A DNA stretch of 18,552 nt, taken from the NCBI GenBank assembly GCA_035547055.1, contig DASZVN010000160.1:1-18552 (forward strand), given 5' to 3'. This DNA comes from DASZVN01 sp035547055 (GTDB taxonomy: Bacteria; Pseudomonadota; Alphaproteobacteria; Rhizobiales; Methylopilaceae). The notes beneath the pieces were generated by a model. It saw only the letters and a list, made by a program, of their open reading frames with translations, searched no databases and was not told the DNA's origin. Shown here piece by piece: positions 16,815-18,552 of the stretch. Every line of letters starts with the position of its first letter. The stretch's first letter is position 1. The position numbers and the translations under genes were made by a program.

Positions 16815-16880
16815 GTAGGATGGGCATTCGCCTTGGCGATGCTCGTGTTGACGTGGGCAAGCGCAGCTTGCCCACCCTAC
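16815..16880. repeat. Family A palindromic element A2
   Basis: This 66-base element runs from GTAGGATGGGCA to TGCCCACCCTAC (one mismatch between the ends). It holds a degenerate left hairpin (GCATTCGCC/GGCGATGC) and an intact right hairpin, GGGCAAGC (16855-16862) against GCTTGCCC (16866-16873), loop GCA. Between them GCTCGTGT (16841-16848) matches the right arm of the third hairpin of A4, which suggests A2 is a shortened A4-like element. It fills the gap between the converging parB and rho genes. Confidence 0.9.
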
Positions 16881-16894
16881 GAAGCCGCCCGGCC

Positions 16895-18160
16895 TTACGT
16901 GTTCATCGAATCGAAGAACTCGGCATTGGTCTTGGTCTGACGCAGCTTGTCCAGCAGGAACTCGATCGAATCGACCGTGCCCATCGGATTCAGGATGCGC
17001 CGCAGCACATACATCTTCTTGAGCACGTCCGGCGGGACCAGCAGCTCTTCCTTGCGGGTGCCGGAGCGGGTGATGTCCATCGCCGGGAAGACCCGCTTGT
17101 CGGAGACCTTGCGGTCGAGGATCAGCTCCGAATTGCCGGTGCCCTTGAACTCCTCGAAGATGACCTCGTCCATGCGGCTGCCGGTCTCGATCAGGGCGGT
17201 CGCGATGATGGTCAGCGAGCCGCCCTCCTCGATGTTGCGGGCGGCACCGAAGAAGCGCTTCGGCCGCTGCAGCGCGTTGGCGTCGACGCCGCCGGTCAGG
17301 ACCTTGCCGGAGGAGGGCACCACGGTGTTGTAGGCACGGCCGAGGCGGGTGATCGAATCGAGCAGGATCACGACGTCGCGGCCGTGCTCGACGAGGCGCT
17401 TCGCCTTCTCGATCACCATCTCGGCGACCTGGACGTGGCGGGTCGCCGGCTCGTCGAAGGTCGAGGACACCACCTCGCCATGCACCGTCCGCTGCATGTC
17501 GGTGACCTCCTCGGGCCGCTCGTCGATGAGCAGCACGATCAGGTAGCACTCGGGGTGGTTCGAGGTGATCGAGCGGGCGATGTTCTGCAGCAGGACCGTC
17601 TTGCCGGTGCGGGGCGGCGACACCACCAGCGCGCGCTGGCCCTTGCCGAGCGGCGCCACGATGTCGATGACCCGGGCCGAGAGATCCTTACCCGTCGGGT
17701 CGGCCTGCTCCATCTTGATGCGCTCGTCGGGATAGAGCGGCGTCAAATTGTCGAAATGGACCTTGTGGCGGGCCTTTTCGGGATCCTCGAAATTGATGGT
17801 GTTGACCTTGAGCAGGGCGAAATAGCGCTCGCCCTCCTTGGGGCTCCTGATCTGGCCCTCGACGGTGTCGCCGGTGCGGAGCGAGAAGCGCCGGATCTGC
17901 GAGGGCGAGATGTAGATGTCGTCCGGACCGGCCAGATAATTGGCGTCGGGCGAGCGCAGGAAGCCGAAGCCGTCCTGCAGGACCTCGACCACGCCGCCGC
18001 CGATGATGTCGACCTCGCGGGTCGCCATCTGCTTGAGGATGGCGAACAGCAGCTCCTGCTTGCGCAAGGTCGAGGCGTTTTCGACTTCGAGCTCTTCGGC
18101 GAGCGCGAGCAGCTCCGTCGGGGCTTTGACCTTGAGGTCCTGGAGCCTGATTTCCCTCAT
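16895..18160 (-). CDS. rho: Transcription termination factor Rho
   Basis: Rho is the hexameric RNA-dependent ATPase that terminates transcription of untranslated RNA. The 421-residue product has the N-terminal helical domain, the OB-fold primary RNA site with DGFGFLRS (63-70) and DDIYISPSQIRRF (80-92), the P-loop SPPRTGKT (181-188), Walker B VILLDSITRLGRAY (264-277), the Q-loop/R-loop region VLTGGVDANALQRPKRFFGAARN, and the C-terminal GTGNSELILDR. The length is normal. The ATG at 18160 (MREIRLQDLK) has GGAAGG 6 bases upstream. In many alphaproteobacteria rho lies upstream of mnmE on the same strand; here it is downstream of parB, pointing the other way, bracketed by elements A2 and A3. Confidence 0.98.
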   Translation of the reverse strand: MREIRLQDLKVKAPTELLALAEELEVENASTLRKQELLFAILKQMATREVDIIGGGVVEVLQDGFGFLRSPDANYLAGPDDIYISPSQIRRFSLRTGDTVEGQIRSPKEGERYFALLKVNTINFEDPEKARHKVHFDNLTPLYPDERIKMEQADPTGKDLSARVIDIVAPLGKGQRALVVSPPRTGKTVLLQNIARSITSNHPECYLIVLLIDERPEEVTDMQRTVHGEVVSSTFDEPATRHVQVAEMVIEKAKRLVEHGRDVVILLDSITRLGRAYNTVVPSSGKVLTGGVDANALQRPKRFFGAARNIEEGGSLTIIATALIETGSRMDEVIFEEFKGTGNSELILDRKVSDKRVFPAMDITRSGTRKEELLVPPDVLKKMYVLRRILNPMGTVDSIEFLLDKLRQTKTNAEFFDSMNT

Positions 18161-18175
18161 GGGAACCTTCCGATT

Positions 18176-18196
18176 GTTCGCCGCCGGGCGGCGAAC
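18176..18196 (-). promoter_or_regulatory. Hairpin in the rho leader
   Basis: GTTCGCCGCC (18176-18185) and GGCGGCGAAC (18187-18196) are perfect inverted arms around one base; in RNA the innermost pairs would open into a small loop. It lies about 8 bases upstream of the rho Shine-Dalgarno sequence. rho is autoregulated by leader attenuation in several bacteria, so a leader structure is plausible. The role is inferred. Confidence 0.4.
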
Positions 18197-18374
18197 GCGA
18201 TGAGTAAGGGAGAGTTTGCAGGTGGTGCGAGGCCGTTGGGTGAACCGGCCTTCGCCTGGGTAATGCAGCATCCGGCTGGCCGGGCAGCATTCACCTGCTT
18301 GGGAGGAGTTTCACATACGGCTTCGCCCGCCGCACCGCAAGTGGTCTCGGCGCATGGCTCGGCGATGCAATCTC
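18197..18374. other. Gene-free stretch upstream of rho
   Basis: Together with the flanking elements, the interval from the rho start to the transposase start (18161-18490) contains no gene I can support. This part presumably holds the rho promoter on the minus strand, but I cannot point to clear -35 and -10 boxes. It contains an imperfect inverted GGTGAA...TTCACC pair (about 18239-18295) and a single GTTTCAC half-site at 18308-18314. Confidence 0.5.
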
Positions 18375-18409
18375 GTAGGGTGGGCATCGCTCCGCGATGC
18401 CCACCCTAC
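18375..18409. repeat. Family A palindromic element A3 (single perfect hairpin)
   Basis: This is a perfect inverted repeat with 16-base arms, GTAGGGTGGGCATCGC at 18375-18390 and its complement at 18394-18409, with loop TCC. It is the minimal form of the family: the same arm as the second hairpin of A1, with GTAG at both ends. It lies between rho and the insertion sequence. Confidence 0.95.
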
Positions 18410-18410
18410 G

Positions 18411-18552
18411 GCACTAGGCTCCGTACTCAATCAGCTTGCGGGTGAAGGTGTATGCTGATTCAAAGCTTCTGCTTGGGGCGGAGGCTTTGGATGGGGCGGC
18501 AACTGACGTGGTTGAGCGATGCGGAGTGGGGGAAGATCGAGCCGCTTCTTCC
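18411..18552 (+). mobile_element. Left end of an IS5-like insertion sequence (cut by window edge)
   Basis: The mobile element is recognised from its transposase start. The left terminal repeat lies somewhere between the end of A3 (18409) and about 18452 but cannot be fixed without the right end. A CTAG at 18414-18417 could be the target duplication site, as IS5-group elements often use short T/A-containing targets; this is only a suggestion. Confidence 0.6.
18491..18552 (+). CDS. IS5-family DDE transposase, first 20 codons
   Basis: The frame reads MGRQLTWLSDAEWGKIEPLL and runs off the window. The LSDAEW.KIEPLLP opening is typical of IS5-family transposases, small DDE enzymes that move the element by cut or copy and paste. 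The ATG at 18491 has a GGAGG 6 bases upstream; an in-frame ATG at 18452 would add 13 residues of no recognisable kind. The catalytic residues are outside the window, so whether the gene is complete is unknown. Confidence 0.8.
   Translation, partial: MGRQLTWLSDAEWGKIEPLL

Noticed and set aside
18308..18314. A fourth parS site
   Set aside because: Only the half-site GTTTCAC is present; the other half does not match.

Overview
The window is GC-rich, tightly packed chromosomal DNA that looks alphaproteobacterial. The evidence is the mnmE-mnmG-rsmG-parA-parB cluster carrying perfect parS sites, a hisZ-hisG pair, an 808-residue Gram-negative-type GyrB and a 421-residue Rho. I cannot assign a genus; an order such as Hyphomicrobiales or a relative is plausible. 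The parS sites and parAB suggest the region is close to the replication origin, but I see no origin itself.

Layout. Positions 1-4455 (minus strand): the 5' part of thiC with a TPP riboswitch, a VapBC-type toxin-antitoxin pair with a palindromic operator, then hisZ-hisG. Positions 4563-4723: a palindromic repeat element. Positions 4749-7175 (minus): gyrB, divergent from an SDR oxidoreductase at 7309-8028 (plus). Positions 8113-10125 (minus): a DUF255/YyaL thioredoxin-fold protein. Positions 10124-16810 (plus): mnmE, mnmG, rsmG, parA and parB, interrupted by a minus-strand GNAT gene at 13751-14164. Positions 16895-18160 (minus): rho. Positions 18411-18552: the left end of an IS5-like insertion sequence, cut by the window edge.

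How the genes work together. MnmE and MnmG form the complex that modifies U34 of certain tRNAs. RsmG methylates 16S rRNA. ParA, ParB and parS segregate the chromosome. All three parS sites lie inside or at the edge of mnmE, mnmG and rsmG: two encode the residues VSRET and one contains the likely mnmG start codon.

The most unusual feature is invasion by short palindromic elements. Family A has GTAGGG...CCCTAC ends (four copies), family B has CGTCAT...ATGACG ends (three copies), and family C is made of CTCTCCCC/GGGGAG hairpins (two blocks). They fill five gene junctions or flanks, supply the last 27 codons and the stop of mnmG, and insert about 96 codons in frame into the GTPase domain of mnmE. 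One internal hairpin cassette occurs in both a family A and a family B shell, with a compensatory base-pair change. No dedicated new enzyme system or defence island is visible; most of the coding content is core.
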